Assembly (NCBI GenBank): GCA_023362775.1
Contig: JALMGJ010000005.1
Location: 89,787,421 to 89,851,420, forward strand
Length of the DNA: 64,000 bases
Reading direction: 5' to 3'
From: Charina bottae
Lineage: Eukaryota > Chordata > Lepidosauria > Squamata > Charinaidae
The first letter of the stretch is position 1, and every line of letters begins with the position of its first letter. This document shows, one piece after another, positions 52,153 through 62,586 of this stretch. The translations under genes were made by a program, and so were the position numbers. Below the pieces are notes generated by a model, which searched no databases, was not told the origin of the DNA, and worked only from the letters and a program-made list of their open reading frames with translations.

Positions 52153-53415
52153 CTAATCATCAAAACCCCAGGCAAGCTTTACTCCTCCTGCTTTTTGCAA
52201 ATAGTCCATCAAAGGCTTCCACTCTTTAAGAAAATAACGATTTGAATTTTCTTTTAATAAGCATGTCAATTTGTCATTTTCTGCCATATCCAATAATTTC
52301 AACATCCATTCCTGTATTGTTGGTACAATTAGGTTTTTCCAGTTTTGTGCATATAAAAATCTTGCTGCTGTAATCATATATTGTATTATTCTAAAAAAAT
52401 GTTTTTCTATTTGTATATCCAAAATTCCGAGTAAAAAAAATTCTGGTTTAAATGGTATTCGTATTTGTAGTATATTTTGCATCGGTGAGTGTATCTCAAT
52501 CCAAAATTTCTTTGCCATTTTACATGTCCACCACATATGGTAAAAAGACCCCTCTTGTTTTTTACATTTCCAACATAAGTTGGAAATATTCCCATACATT
52601 TTTGCAAGTTTTTGTGGGGTCATATACCATTGGTACATCATCTTGTAAAAATTTTCTTTTAGATTATAACACAAGGTAAATTTTAATCCTTTAGTCCACA
52701 TATCTTCCCATTGTTGCAATTGTATCTTGTGGACGATATTTTTTGCCCATTGAATCATACAGTCTTTAACTTGTTCCTCCACCATTTCTCCTTTTAACAA
52801 TAATTTATACATTTTAGCAATTAAGTGTTCATCAGTTTCACATAATTGTATCTCAAATTCTGATTTGGTTTGTTCAAATTCCAATTTTTTTTAATCTAAT
52901 TTAAATTTATCTATAAGTTGCATATAGGAAAGCCATTGAAAAGTATAGCCTTCTTGAGCAAGTTCTTTTGATTTTGTTACATAATGCCCTTGTTCCTTTT
53001 TTTAAAAAATCCTTATAAGTCAACCACTTGTCCTTGTTTCTTATTTCTGTTCTATAAAATGCTTCTTGCGTGGAAATCCATAAGGGTCCCTTATAACATA
53101 GAGTTGATTTATATTTATTCCAAATTCTCAACAAAGATCTTCTAATATAATGATTTTTAAAATCCACATTAACTGTAGCTTTGTCATACCATAGATATCC
53201 ATGCCATCCAAATCTTAATTCATGACCCTCCAAATTCAATAATTTTTCATCTTTCAAAACAATCCATTCTTTAAGCCATACCAAACCACAGGCTGCATGA
53301 AATAATTTCAAATCCGGGAGACCTAAAACTCCTCTTTCTTTTGAATCTTGCAAGACTTTGTATTTTATTCTTGGTTTTTTCCCTTGCCAAATAAACTTAG
53401 AAATATCCCTCTGCC
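52153..53415 (-). pseudogene. L1 D ORF2 C-terminal domain
   Basis: Two frames, 52907-53353 (LPDLKLFHAACGLVWLKEWI) and 52153-52884 (LCWKCKKQEGSFYHMWWTC, the C-terminal cysteine domain), with frame breaks near 52890-53000. It is continuous with 56655-58447 once BovB and one copy of its duplication are set aside: the WQRDISKFIWQGKKPRIK block lies right at the junction. Confidence 0.93.
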
Positions 53416-53426
53416 ACTGTTTAAAT
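53416..53426. other. BovB target-site duplication, left copy
   Basis: ACTGTTTAAAT, repeated exactly at 56644-56654. Confidence 0.95.
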
Positions 53427-53607
53427 CTCCAGCAAAGGAGATCGTTACCTTGTCGTGGTGCTGGAGCTTGAGCACCTCAATGAAACCATGAGCTAAACCG
53501 TGAAGGGACACCCAAGACGGGAAGGTCGTGGCAGAGAGGTCAGACTAAATACGATCCCTGGGGAAGGTAATGGCAACCCACCCCAGTATTCTTGCCATGA
53601 AAACTAA
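53427..53607 (+). promoter_or_regulatory. BovB 5'UTR with terminal hairpin
   Basis: The first eight bases CTCCAGCA (53427-53434) pair perfectly with TGCTGGAG (53459-53466), and TTGAG-CAC-CTCAA forms a second hairpin just after. A short frame opens at 53570 (64 codons) and overlaps the main ORF. RTE elements of other animals are reported to carry HDV-like ribozymes at this place, but I cannot complete that fold here. Confidence 0.5.
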
Positions 53608-56600
53608 ATGGATCAGTACAACCAAAGATATGTCGGTATACCATCGGAAGATGGGACTCCCAGGTCGGAAGATGGTCAAAATGCTACTGGGGAGGAACAG
53701 AGGATACGTTCAACTAGCCCCAGACGTGATGACGCAGCTAGCTCAAAGCCGAAAGGACGGCTAGCGGCCGACGGTGCTGGTGGTGAACGACGAATCCGAT
53801 GTTCTAAAGATCAACACACCATAGGAACCTGGAATGTAAGATCTATGAGCCAGGGCAAATTGGATGTGGTTATTGGTGAGATGTCAAGATTAAATATAGA
53901 CATTTTAGGTGTCAGTGAACTGAAATGGACTGGGATGGGTCACTTCACATCAGATCACCACCAGATCTACTACTGTGGACAAGAGGACCACAGAAGAAAT
54001 GGAGTAGCCTTCATAATTAATAATAAAGTGGCTAAAGCAGTGCTTGGATACAATCCAAAAAACGATAGAATGATCTCAATTCGAATTCAGGGTAAGCCAT
54101 TTAACACCACAGTGATCCAAATATACGCCCCAACCACAGATGCTGAAGAAGCAGAAGTAGATCAGTTCTATGAGGATCTGCAGCACCTACTAGATAATAC
54201 ACCAAAAAGAGATGTTATTTTCATTACAGGAGACTGGAATGCTAAGGTGGGTAGTCAGACGACACCTGGAATTACAGGCAAGCATGGTCTGGGAGAACAA
54301 AATGAAGCAGGACATAGGCTGATAGAATTTTGCCAAGACAACTCACTGTGCATAACAAACACTCTCTTCCAACAACCTAAAAGACGACTTTATACATGGA
54401 CTTCACCAGATGGTCGACACCGAAATCAGATTGACTACATCCTTTGCAGCCAAAGGTGGCGGACATCTATACAGTCGGTAAAAACAAGACCTGGAGCTGA
54501 CTGTAGTTCAGATCACGAACTTCTTATTGCAAAATTTAGAATCAGACTAAAGAGAATAGGGAAGACCCACAGATCAGTTAGATATGAGCTCACTAATATT
54601 CCTAAGGAATATGCAGTGGAGGTGAAGAATAGATTTAAGGGACTAGATTTAGTAGATAGGGTCCCAGAAGAACTATGGACAGAAGTTCGCAACATTGTTC
54701 AGGAGGCGGCAACAAAAAACGTCCCAAAGAAAAAGAAAACCAAGAAGGCAAGATGGCTGTCTGCTGAAACACTGGAAGTAGCCCAAGAAAGAAGGAAAGC
54801 AAAAGGCAACAGTGATAGGGGGAGATATGCCCAATTAAATGCAAAATTCCAGAGGTTAGCCAGAAGAGATAAGGAATTATTTTTAAACAAGCAATGTGCG
54901 GAAGTGGAAGAAGACAATAGAATAGGAAGGACAAGAGACCTCTTCCAGAAAATTAGAAACATCGGAGGTAAATTCCAGGCAAAAATGGGTATGATCAAAA
55001 ACAAAGATGGTAAGGACCTAACAGAAGCAGAAGAGATCAAGAAAAGGTGGCAAGAATATACGGAAGATCTGTATAGGAAGGATAATAATATTGGAGATAG
55101 CTTTGACGGTGTGATCAGTGAGTTAGAGCCAGACATCCTGAAGAGTGAGGTTGAATGGGCCTTAAGAAGCATTGCTAATAACAAGGCAGCAGGAGACGAC
55201 GGTATCCCAGCTGAACTGTTTAAAATCTTGCAAGATGATGCTGTCAGGGTGATGCATGCCATATGCCAGCAAATTTGGAAAACACAAGAATGGCCATCAG
55301 ATTGGAAAAAATCAACTTATATCCCCATACCAAAAAAGGGAAGCACTAAAGAATGTTCAAACTATCGAACAGTGGCACTTATTTCACATGCCAGTAAGGT
55401 AATGCTCAAGATCTTGCAAGGTAGACTCCAGCAATTCATGGAGCGAGAATTGCCAGATGTACAAGCTGGGTTTAGAAAAGGCAGAGGAACTAGAGACCAA
55501 ATTGCCAATATCCGCTGGATAATGGAGAAAGCCAGGGAATTTCAGAAAAACATCTATTTCTGTTTTATTGACTATTCTAAAGCCTTTGACTGTGTGGATC
55601 ATAACAAATTGTGGCAAGTTCTTGGTGGTATGGGGATACCACGTCATCTTGTCTGCCTCCTGAGGAATCTGTATAACGACCAAGTAGCAACAGTAAGAAC
55701 AGAGCACGGAACAACGGACTGGTTTAAGATTGGGAAAGGAGTACGGCAGGGTTGTATACTCTCACCCTACCTATTCAACCTGTACGCAGAACACATCATG
55801 CGACATGCTGGGCTTGAGGAATCCAAGGCTGGAGTTAAAATCGCTGGAAGAAACATTAACAATCTCAGATATGCAGATGATACCACTTTGATGGCTGAAA
55901 GCGAGGAGGAGTTGAGGAGTCTTATGACGAAGGTGAAAGAAGAAAGTGCAAAAGCTGGGCTGCAGTTAAACCTCAAAAAAACCAAGATTATGGCAACGAG
56001 CTTGATTGATGACTGGCAAATAGAGGGAGAAAAAGTGGAGGCAGTGACAGACTTTGTATTTCTAGGCGCAAAGATTACTGCAGACGCTGACTGCAGCCAG
56101 GAAATCAGAAGACGTCTACTTCTTGGGAGGAGAGCAATGGCAAATCTTGATAAAATAGTTAAGAACAGAGACATCACACTGACAACAAAGGTCCGCATAG
56201 TTAAAGCAATGGTATTCCCTGTAGTAACCTATGGCTGCGAGAGCTGGACCATAAGGAAGGCTGAGCAAAGGAAGATAGATGCTTTTGAACTGTGGTGTTG
56301 GAGGAAAATTCTGAGAGTGCCTTGGACTGCAAGAAGATCAAACCAGTCCATACTCCAGGAAATCAAGCCAGACTGCTCATTTGAGGGAATGATATTAAAG
56401 GCAAAACTGAAGTACTTTGGCCACATAATGAGAAGACAGGATACCCTGGAGAAGAAGCTGATGCTAGGGAAAGTGGAAGGCAAAAGGAAGAGGGGCCGAC
56501 CAAGGGCAAGATGGATGGATGGTATTCTGGAGGTGATGGACTCAACCATGGGGGAGCTGGGGATGGTGACAGCCGACAGGAAGCTCTGGCGTGGACTGGT

Positions 56601-56640
56601 CCATGAAGTCACGAAGAGTCGGAAACGACTGAACGAATAA
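53608..56640 (+). CDS. BovB ORF2: APE endonuclease and reverse transcriptase, 1010 aa, intact
   Basis: Performs target-primed reverse transcription of BovB (and likely SINE) RNA in the nucleus. Endonuclease: GTWNVRSM (73-80), GVSELKWTG (101-109, catalytic E104), IYAPTTDAE (172-180), GDWNAKVG (208-215), QIDYILC (274-280), SDHELLIAKF (301-310). RT: YIPIPKKGS and NYRTVALISHASKVMLKIL (fingers), CFIDYSKAFDCVDH (first D), GVRQGCILSPYLFNLYAE, NLRYADDTTLMAE (YADD 755-758). The C-terminal RTE domain starts at YGCESWTIRKAEQRKIDAF (875) and ends KSRKRLNE. No stop or frameshift. The first ATG of this frame was taken as start; an upstream start in the 5'UTR frame is not needed. Activity is not proven. Confidence 0.95.
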   Translation: MDQYNQRYVGIPSEDGTPRSEDGQNATGEEQRIRSTSPRRDDAASSKPKGRLAADGAGGERRIRCSKDQHTIGTWNVRSMSQGKLDVVIGEMSRLNIDILGVSELKWTGMGHFTSDHHQIYYCGQEDHRRNGVAFIINNKVAKAVLGYNPKNDRMISIRIQGKPFNTTVIQIYAPTTDAEEAEVDQFYEDLQHLLDNTPKRDVIFITGDWNAKVGSQTTPGITGKHGLGEQNEAGHRLIEFCQDNSLCITNTLFQQPKRRLYTWTSPDGRHRNQIDYILCSQRWRTSIQSVKTRPGADCSSDHELLIAKFRIRLKRIGKTHRSVRYELTNIPKEYAVEVKNRFKGLDLVDRVPEELWTEVRNIVQEAATKNVPKKKKTKKARWLSAETLEVAQERRKAKGNSDRGRYAQLNAKFQRLARRDKELFLNKQCAEVEEDNRIGRTRDLFQKIRNIGGKFQAKMGMIKNKDGKDLTEAEEIKKRWQEYTEDLYRKDNNIGDSFDGVISELEPDILKSEVEWALRSIANNKAAGDDGIPAELFKILQDDAVRVMHAICQQIWKTQEWPSDWKKSTYIPIPKKGSTKECSNYRTVALISHASKVMLKILQGRLQQFMERELPDVQAGFRKGRGTRDQIANIRWIMEKAREFQKNIYFCFIDYSKAFDCVDHNKLWQVLGGMGIPRHLVCLLRNLYNDQVATVRTEHGTTDWFKIGKGVRQGCILSPYLFNLYAEHIMRHAGLEESKAGVKIAGRNINNLRYADDTTLMAESEEELRSLMTKVKEESAKAGLQLNLKKTKIMATSLIDDWQIEGEKVEAVTDFVFLGAKITADADCSQEIRRRLLLGRRAMANLDKIVKNRDITLTTKVRIVKAMVFPVVTYGCESWTIRKAEQRKIDAFELWCWRKILRVPWTARRSNQSILQEIKPDCSFEGMILKAKLKYFGHIMRRQDTLEKKLMLGKVEGKRKRGRPRARWMDGILEVMDSTMGELGMVTADRKLWRGLVHEVTKSRKRLNE
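56617..56630 (+). promoter_or_regulatory. BovB 3' hairpin
   Basis: AGTCG-GAAA-CGACT forms a 5-bp stem with a GNRA loop, 13 bp before the element end and inside the last codons of the ORF. The 3' end is shared with BovB-mobilised SINEs, where it is the likely RT recognition site. Confidence 0.65.
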
Positions 56641-56643
56641 ACA

Positions 56644-56654
56644 ACTGTTTAAAT
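56644..56654. other. BovB target-site duplication, right copy
   Basis: ACTGTTTAAAT, exact copy of 53416-53426. Confidence 0.95.
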
Positions 56655-59140
56655 GGTTCCTCTGATGTCAATATAGGTAGTGTTTGAAGGAGGTATAAAA
56701 TTCATGGTAATATATTCATTTTGATCGCTGATATTCTACCTAATAATGATAATTGCAACTTTCCCCATCGATCTAAATCTTTTTTAATGTCTGTCCAAAG
56801 TGGAACATAGTTATTTTGAAATAATTTGACATTCTTCGATGTTAAATAAACTCCCAAATATTTTACTTTTTTCTCCATAGAGTATCCCGTCATTTCTCTC
56901 AGTTTCTCTTGTTGATGGTAATCCATATTCTTAGTCAAGACTTTTGTTTTCTGTAAATTAACTTTGAACCCTGCTAACGACCCAAAGTCTTTCAGTTTCT
57001 GCATCAATAACTCAATCCCATCCAGTGGGTTCTCTAAGGTAATGACTAGATCGTCAGCAAAGGCTCTTAATTTATAAACTTCCTTTTTAACTCTAATGCC
57101 ATGAATACCATTATCTTGTCTAGTATCTCTAAGCAAGACTTCTAAAACCAATATAAACAGGAGTGGAGATAAAGGACAACCTTGTCTTGTACCCTTTTGT
57201 ATTTCACATGGTTTACTAAATTCTCCATTAACAATTATTTTTGCATGTTGTGGTGTATATATTGATTTAATCCACTTAATGAAATTTCCTCCAAAATTCA
57301 GTGTCTCCAATACTTTAAACATAAAAGACCAATTTAAATTGTCAAACGCTTTTTCAGCATCTATACATATCAAAGCAGCTTGTTTTTCATTATGTTGTTC
57401 TAAATACTCCAAGACATCCAGGACATTTCTAACATTGTCTCTAATTTGTCTTTTAGGTAAAAATCCTGCTTGGTCTTGATGAATAAAATTTCTAAGAATA
57501 TTTTTCAATCTTTCCGCCAGTACTGTTGTAAATATCTTATAGTCATTATTCAATAATGATATTGGTCTATAGTTCTTTGTTGAATTCAAATTTTGCTGTT
57601 CTTTCGGAATCAATGTAATGTGGGCCTCTTTCCAAGTTTCCGGCATAACTCCTGTTTCCAAAATCAAATTCATAGTTTTCTGAAGAGGTATACATAATTC
57701 TTCTTCGAAACATTTATAATAAGCTGCCGATAGGCCATCCGGTCCTGGCGCTTTTCCACTATTGATTTTCTTAAAGGCCATTATCATTTCCTCTTTTGTT
57801 ATAGGATTATTAAGCATTATTCTTTGTTGGTCATTTAAAACAGTTAATCTTTGCTTACTCATATATTCATCAATATCAGCTAATTGAACATCCTGTTTTT
57901 TATACAATGATGTATAGTAAGAATGAAAAGCTTCTTGTATGTCTACATTATACACTAAAGTTTCCCCTTCATGTTGTATATTAGAAATTATATTTTTTTG
58001 CCTTTGTTTTCTTAGTTTATAGGCTAACCATCTTCCTGGTTTATTTGCAAATTCAAAATATTTCTGTTTCGTAAATTTCATTTGGGTCTCTATTTCCTGT
58101 ACCAAAATCATTGATATTTGTTTTTGTAAAAAATTAATTTGAGTTATCAATGTATTATCCATTGGCTTATCCCTCAGACATTTCTCTTTACTTTTAATTT
58201 CATTCAAAATTGATTGAATTTTTTCTCGTTTCTTTCTCCTCATTTGAGCATTATATTGAATGAAATAGCCCCTCATATAAGCTTTACTTGCGTCCCAAAC
58301 AGTTTGAGTACTAGTACCCTTATTTAAATTCAATAAAAAATATTCTCTTAGCCTTTTCATGAATGTATCTACAACATCCTCTTTCTGAAGGATTGACTCA
58401 TTTAATCTCCATCGAAATATATTCCTTTTCCCTTTGATAGTTAACAATACAAGATTATGATCTTATAAGGTTTTAGGTAGTATTTCAACCTTGTTAACGT
58501 CCATCATTAAACTTTTAGAAATCAAAAACATATCTATTCTAGAAAATGATTTATACCTCTCTGAATAATATGTATATTCTTTAGAGTTCCCATTCATAAG
58601 TCTCCAAATATCTTGTAAATCCAACATGTCTTTCAAGTCAAAAAATGTTTGGGGTAGTTTTCCCTGAGTGGGTTTCACACTTTTTTGAGAATGTCTATCT
58701 TCCATTGGGAGAATCACCCCATTCCAGTCACCCATGAAACACCAATTCTCATATGATAAGTCCAAAGGTTTATCCATCAAATTCTTATAAAATAATCCTT
58801 TATCAAAATTTGGAGCATAAAGTCCAACCATCAATATTTTAGTCCCTTGTATATTTACTTCCACTGCGATATATCTTCCTTCATCATCAGTCAGTACTAA
58901 CTTTGGATTCAGTTTTTGTTGTATATACAAAACTACCCCCTTAGTTTTTTTTAATCCAGCTGAAATGAATTCTTCTCCAAATTGTTTTTGAATCAAATAC
59001 TTAATGTCCTTTTTACAAATATGAGTCTCTTGTAGACAAATTATATCCAGTTTCAGTTTTTTCAGAAAATGGAAAATTTTCTTTCTTTTTTGGGGGGAAT
59101 TCTCCCCATTGATATTCCATGTTAAATATTTATAGTCCAT
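56655..59140 (-). pseudogene. L1 D ORF2: endonuclease and reverse transcriptase
   Basis: Starts at ATG 59140 (YLTWNINGENSPQKRKKIF). The endonuclease has IICLQETHICKKD, FMGDWNGVIL and SRIDMFLISKS. An in-frame TAA at 58463-58465 replaces the residue before DHN of the terminal SDH motif; the frame then continues unbroken over 581 codons. RT: GKAPGPDGLSAAYYKCFEE, LICIDAEKAFDNLNW, GTRQGCPLSPLLFILVLEV, AFADDLVITLEN (FADD intact). A TGA at 56699-56701 follows MNILP, probably a decayed CGA, just before the BovB site. Only these two nonsense changes affect the first three quarters of ORF2. Confidence 0.95.
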
Positions 59141-59153
59141 AATGTTTTATTAT

Positions 59154-60201
59154 TTAAAAGTTCTTTTTTAAATCCACTCCAGAAGCTCCCATCTCCGATA
59201 GATCTTCTCTCTTTTCCTTATCTTCCGGTGTCTTTCTCTTTTCCTCCAAGTCTTTGGATGCATCACTCATGTCTATCTTATATTTCTCTAAAAATGCTTT
59301 TGCTTTTAAAATGGAAGTTATCTTAAATCTTTGCTCTTTAAATGTAAATGATACTCCCTCTACTCTTTCCCATCTAAATGGTATATTATTTTGCTTTAAT
59401 TTGTCTGTGAAGAATGAGTAGTCTTTTCTTTTTCTTAATATTCTTAGGGGTATTTCTTTTAAAACAATTATATCTTTTCCTGCTATATTTAATCTGGTGT
59501 TATAATGTTTCTTCAGGATTTGCTCTTTTGTAACTTTCCTCACAAAGTATATCAATATATCTCTTGGTATTTTCTTTTCTCTAGCATAATGTGAATTGAC
59601 TCTAAAGATTTTATCTATTTCAGTATCAAGATCTTGTTCTTCCATCTCTAGAAATTGGGCTAAAGCACCAACTATATTTCCTCTCGTATTCTCATTTGAT
59701 TTTTCTGGAACTCCTCTCAGTCTCAAAATAAATTCTTTCTCTCTCATTTCTGCTAGTGCAATAACATCTAAATTATGTTCTATATCTTTAGTAATAGATT
59801 CTGATTTAGTCTCTAATTTTTGTACCTGTCCTTGTGTCTCTTTAAGTTCCCCTGATAAATTATTCATTACCTCCTTGACATTTTGTATTTCTTTTCTGAA
59901 ATCCTGTTTTAAATCTTCTTTCATAGCTTCCATTTTTTTTGTCTACTTGTTGGCCTAAATTGTCTATCTTTTTGTCTCTTTTTTATCTAAAGAATCAATT
60001 GAGTCTTCCATCTTTTTCTCTAAAGTAGCAGTTGAGTCTTCCATTTTTTTATTTAGTGCTGTAATTGCATCCAATATTTTTTCATATCTGATGTTGGTGG
60101 TTCTGAAGGTATTGCACTGGAGTCTGTAGACATCCTTCCAGTCTCTTTCTCCTTTTCCTTGTCTCTGTCTCTCTTCACCCTGGCAGCCATGGTCGCCATG
60201 C
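59154..60201 (-). pseudogene. L1 D ORF1
   Basis: The start ATG is near 60199 (MATMAARVKRDRDKEKEKE). A coiled coil follows (about 60060-59790: repeated KKMEDS..LEKKMEDSIDSLDKK, then EMRE), an RRM-like domain (ILRLRGVPEKSNENTRGN, FRVNSHYAREKKIPRDILI) and a C-terminal domain (LKEIPLRILRKRKDYSFFTD, IPFRWERVEGVSFTFKEQRF). Frameshifts at about 60060-60090 and 59950 break it. The remaining 259-codon frame is clean. ORF1 is the RNA chaperone of the L1 particle. Confidence 0.9.
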
Positions 60202-61289
60202 TGTGAACGGTGTTCCTGTAAAGATAAAAAAAGACAGGAGGAAAAGGGAAACAACGACAAACAACAAGAGAAAAAAAAGGGGGGAGAAGGGAGTAGGGAT
60301 TATTAAAAAAAAAGGTAGTACGTAAAAAATACAAAAAATAAAAACAAAACTGCCTTTTCATAGTAGTTGTTGTAAAAAAACAAATTGTACTTTGATTAAT
60401 ACAAGAGTCTTCACATAGAGAAAATAAAAGATAAGAATGCAGCAGATGTTTTTCTCGGCTGTTTATAATTTATAAATTTATATCCACAAATCCAACCAAC
60501 GGGGAAAAAAAGAGAAAAGGCTTCAATTCTCTGACTGTCTTTGTTCTCCAAAATGAAAGCAGTTACAATCTCAAAGATATATAATTACTATATATATAAA
60601 AAAATAGGAAAAAACCAAATGATGTACAAGGCATAGGCATTCAAAAAGTAACTTTTATATTTCAAATAATGTTCAAACACCATACAAAAAAAGATGCAGC
60701 CTCAAAGTAAAAAAAAAGGGAATTTAAATCAGCAAACCATTAATCCACTAAAGTTCAAAGTCCAGAGAAGACAAAATAATTCCAGTTAGACAATTGGACC
60801 ATTCAGCAATAGGCAATGTCACTTTAGCTTCAAGTAAAGTCAATTAGTCTTTAGGCTCCCACCATTTCCCAATCTCCTTGACAAGAAAGTTATAAAAGCA
60901 CCAGCAGTATTAATCATGTCCATAGAAAGATCTTAGATAGTAATAAACAAATTTAATTTAAAAAAAAAACATAAACTAGTGACTAAAAGGTTGAGTTTTG
61001 GTGCTACTTATTTTGAAAGAATTCACGGCTTCCTGCAGAGCAACGATGTCCCTTCCAGTCGCTTTCGCTGCATCAATTTCCCTTTCCCCGTGGTGGAAAT
61101 ACGGGGATCGGGAAAGAGCGGCGATTCCAGCGACCCTTTTTGGTTAATCTTCTGATCTTCTTTTCTTCAAAGAAGAAGTTTCAGCGGTTTGTTTTTTTAA
61201 AAAAACCGCTGCAAGCAGGAAAACCGCGGAGCCGAAATGGAGAGTTTGGTTCAGCCCACCGGCAGCCTCAACACCCGGAAATGATCTCC
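60202..61289 (-). promoter_or_regulatory. L1 D 5'UTR
   Basis: About 1.09 kb without a gene, A-rich near ORF1 and GC-richer at the outer end (61060-61289). Longer than the leaders of L1 B and L1 C. It should hold the internal promoter by family rule; I saw no diagnostic site. Confidence 0.6.
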
Positions 61290-61826
61290 CAGAGCCAGGT
61301 CTTAAGAGCCTTCCAAAAGGCCAGGAGTGAGGGAGCCAGTCTCACTTCCGGGCGCAAGATGTTCCACAAGGCGGGCGCTATCGTGGAGAAGGCACGCCTC
61401 CTGGACCCCACTAGATGGAATTCTCTTGTAGAGGGGGTCCGAAGCATGCCCTTTGCATGTACGGGTGGGGCGGGCTGATGTTATCGGGACGAGACGGTCC
61501 CTCAGGTACCCTGGCCCTATGCCATGTAGGGCTTTAAAGGTAATCACCAACACCTTGAATTGAACCCGGAAGCAAACTGGCACCCAGTGCAGCTCGTGTA
61601 GCAGAGGTGTCACATGTGCCAATCTCGTAGTACCCATAACTGCTCGCGCTGCTGCATTCTGCACCAGCTGAAGCTTCTGGATACTCTTCAAGGGTAGCCC
61701 CATGTAGAGGGCGTTACAATAGTCTATGCGGGAGACGACAAGGGCATGAGTGACAGTTTGGAGGGCCTCCCGATCCAGGAAAGGACGTAACTGGTGCACA
61801 ACTCAAAGCTGTGCAAAGGCCCTCCT
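61290..61826 (-). pseudogene. L2 C ORF2, C-terminal part
   Basis: Frame 61302-61799: LRPFLDREALQTVTHALVVS, DYCNALYMGLPLKSIQKL, FRVQFKVLVITFKALHGIGP. Same protein end as 41278-41900 of L2 B. The frame decays after TSARPTRTCK. Continues left at 51855 and right at 63363 after the gypsy insertion. Confidence 0.9.
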
Positions 61827-62043
61827 TGTCACGGGCTACAGCCAGGGTATCGTATTTCACACAGTCAGAGATAAGCCGGCAGCCAGGAACACTTCCCCGG
61901 CTGAGGAATGCTGCCGGCAATAAATCAACAGTTGTAAGAGCAGGCAAGAGAGAGAGTCAGAAGTCCATACCAGAAGATTCAAACGCCAGAGAGAGTCCAG
62001 TCCAGAGCCAAGTTCAAGGGTACACACAAGCAGTAGCCATAAA

Positions 62044-62520
62044 CTAGTTTGCTCCCTCAGAGGGTCCTGTATACTCCCGCACAGACCCTTTGCCCTGTCT
62101 GATTAATCGGTTGGCCCTGACTGGGGCTTGAGGGTCCTCGAAGGCACCCCTGAAGTATGCCAGGAAGGCGGGGTAATTGTTCAGAAGGGGTGAGTCGGCC
62201 ACAAGCAGAGGGGTAGCCCACTTGGCTGCACGTCCCTTTAAGAGGCTGATTATAAAGCAGACCTTTGTTTGGTCTGTTGCGAAATCCCTCTCCCGTACCT
62301 TCATATACAAGCTGCATTGTCCCGAGAAGGCAGGGAATTCCTCAGCTTTGCCCTCATATTTTTCTGGAGGGCTCACTGGGCATTTGCTGGGGCCAGACGC
62401 CCCAGTAGCCACTTGCAGTTACAGCTGGCCGACAAGCCCCGAGGGTTGGTTGACTTGGCGGGACAATGTTTGATTCTGGGCTGCCAAATCAGCCAGAGCA
62501 ATCTCAGTTGGGCTGGCCAT
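62044..62520 (-). pseudogene. Gypsy-2 gag, N-terminal part
   Basis: Starts at ATG 62520 (MASPTEIALADLAAQNQTLS). After a frame interruption near 62413, KCPVSPPEKYEGKAEEFPAF, VRERDFATDQTKVCFIISLL and WATPLLVADSPLLNNYPAFL follow, then RANRLIRQGKGSV and the deletion point near 62070. Close to the gag at 29015-29626 in sequence, which links the two gypsy families. Confidence 0.9.
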
Positions 62521-62586
62521 GCTGCTGAAAGAAAGTCTCTCTCCCTCAGCGTTGCTCTGTTTAGGTTTGAGAAGGAGGGAGCAACC

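Larger units (their letters stand above)
53427..56643 (+). mobile_element. BovB: BovB (RTE) LINE, full length and apparently intact
   Basis: 3217 bp between exact 11-bp duplications, inserted in ORF2 of L1 D. It starts CTCCAGCAAAGGAGATCG and ends ..CTGAACGAATAAACA with no poly-A, the RTE pattern. Length agrees with a complete squamate BovB (about 3.2 kb). The whole ORF is open. RTE-BovB is known for repeated horizontal transfer among vertebrates and drives Sauria-type SINEs. It is the last insertion in its nest. Confidence 0.96.
51856..61289 (-). mobile_element. L1 D, full-length, split by BovB
   Basis: The duplication CAGAGCCAGGTCTT (51842-51855 and 61290-61303) marks both ends. Without BovB the length is about 6.2 kb: 5'UTR 61289-60202, ORF1, ORF2 and 3'UTR to 51856. 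The 3' tail is an (AT)n-rich run. It is the least damaged L1 in the window. Confidence 0.94.

Noticed and set aside
53427..53540. Complete HDV-like ribozyme at the BovB 5' end
   Set aside because: The terminal stem is clear but helix P2 and the catalytic-cytosine context could not be identified by eye; reported only as a hairpin.
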